Source of the DNA: Sipunculus nudus
Lineage: Eukaryota > Annelida > Sipuncula > Golfingiida > Sipunculidae
NCBI GenBank assembly: GCA_026874595.1
Contig: CM049312.1
Span: forward strand, 31,623,456 to 31,687,455
DNA length: 64,000 bases
Direction: 5' to 3'
A program made the position numbers and the translations under genes. Shown piece after piece: positions 63,601-64,000 of this stretch. The notes below the pieces were generated by a model, which saw only the letters and a program-made list of their open reading frames with translations, searched no databases and was not told the DNA's origin. Position 1 is the first letter of the stretch, and each line of letters begins with the position of its first letter.

Positions 63601-64000
63601 AAGCCGTGGACAGTGATATCTCAATTTTATGGAGCTGGAAACATGAAGAGTAAAAAAAATAACCAACAGTCAATGAAGATATTTACAATAATATTCACAA
63701 AAATAGATAAATCATGAATTTGAAAAATGAAATAACGGACATTGTTTCGATATTGTAATCTCTATAAGATGTGTATATTGCTTATAGTATTTCAAAAATT
63801 GTAACCTCTGCATGATTGCAGGATTAAAACAAAATCTGAAAATAAAAATAATGTCCTTGATATTAATTATTCGATGAAACAAAGGGAAACATGGAAAAAA
63901 TGAGTGTAGAAAAAGTGTAGTGGTTTTCTTGTTTGTCAAATTGTGTCTCAGAAAATAAACTGGCGGCGATGTATGTATGTGTGCATGTCTGTTAGTTTCT
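60629..64000. other. No supported gene
   Basis: AT-rich sequence with only short frames. A small direct repeat (ACTCGAGGGTCTCGG, twice) lies at about 63341-63372. No RNA gene, array or transposon end is recognised. Confidence 0.45.

Overview
The window is AT-rich, intron-rich metazoan nuclear DNA with very little host coding sequence and a heavy, nested load of mobile elements. Spliceosomal GT/AG exon borders, EGF modules on single phase-1 exons, a seven-helix receptor gene, CR1-type and Gmr1-type retrotransposons, and Helentron-like tandem-repeat elements with TCCG-type microsatellites (the architecture of the pearl/CvA elements of bivalves) together suggest a mollusc, most likely a bivalve. 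The species cannot be named from the sequence alone.

Layout. 0-6.5 kb: mostly non-coding, with a tRNA-like SINE, candidate exons of a small cysteine-rich protein (minus) and a GC-rich transposon-like island. 7.06-8.77 kb: a complete non-autonomous Helentron-like tandem-repeat element (minus). 8.9-12.7 kb: four EGF-module exons on the minus strand, one with all expected cysteines and three damaged. 15.0-25.3 kb: a five-exon rhodopsin-type GPCR gene (plus) with a signal-peptide exon 6.4 kb upstream of the rest. Its introns hold a Helentron 3' part, a hAT-like element, satellites and a microsatellite. 25.77-29.42 kb: a 3.6-kb tandem-repeat Helentron-like element (plus), abutted by a 1.65-kb pogo/Tigger-like element with TA duplications. 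32.4-35.9 kb: a CR1-like non-LTR retrotransposon (minus) with intact esterase ORF1 and endonuclease but with almost all of the reverse transcriptase deleted. 38.34-39.14 kb: a solo LTR.

40.45-56.84 kb is a nested structure. A Ty3/gypsy element of the Gmr1 type (minus: LTR, tRNA-Pro primer site, gag, protease, integrase, reverse transcriptase/RNase H, polypurine tract, LTR) has its 3' LTR split by a 10.3-kb Helentron. That Helentron (minus) carries a C76/OTU-like peptidase, a zinc-binding region, a HUH Rep, a PIF1-type helicase and an AP-like endonuclease, all broken by stops or frameshifts. The insertion borders can be placed because two other copies of the same LTR in the window are uninterrupted. 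The Helentron 3' end is the same palindromic motif that ends the tandem-repeat elements at 29.4, 16.3 and 7.07 kb. I infer that those elements are non-autonomous relatives mobilised by Helentron proteins.

56.8-64 kb: sparse, with one terminal exon of an unrecognised membrane protein (minus) and one small two-helix membrane protein ORF (plus).
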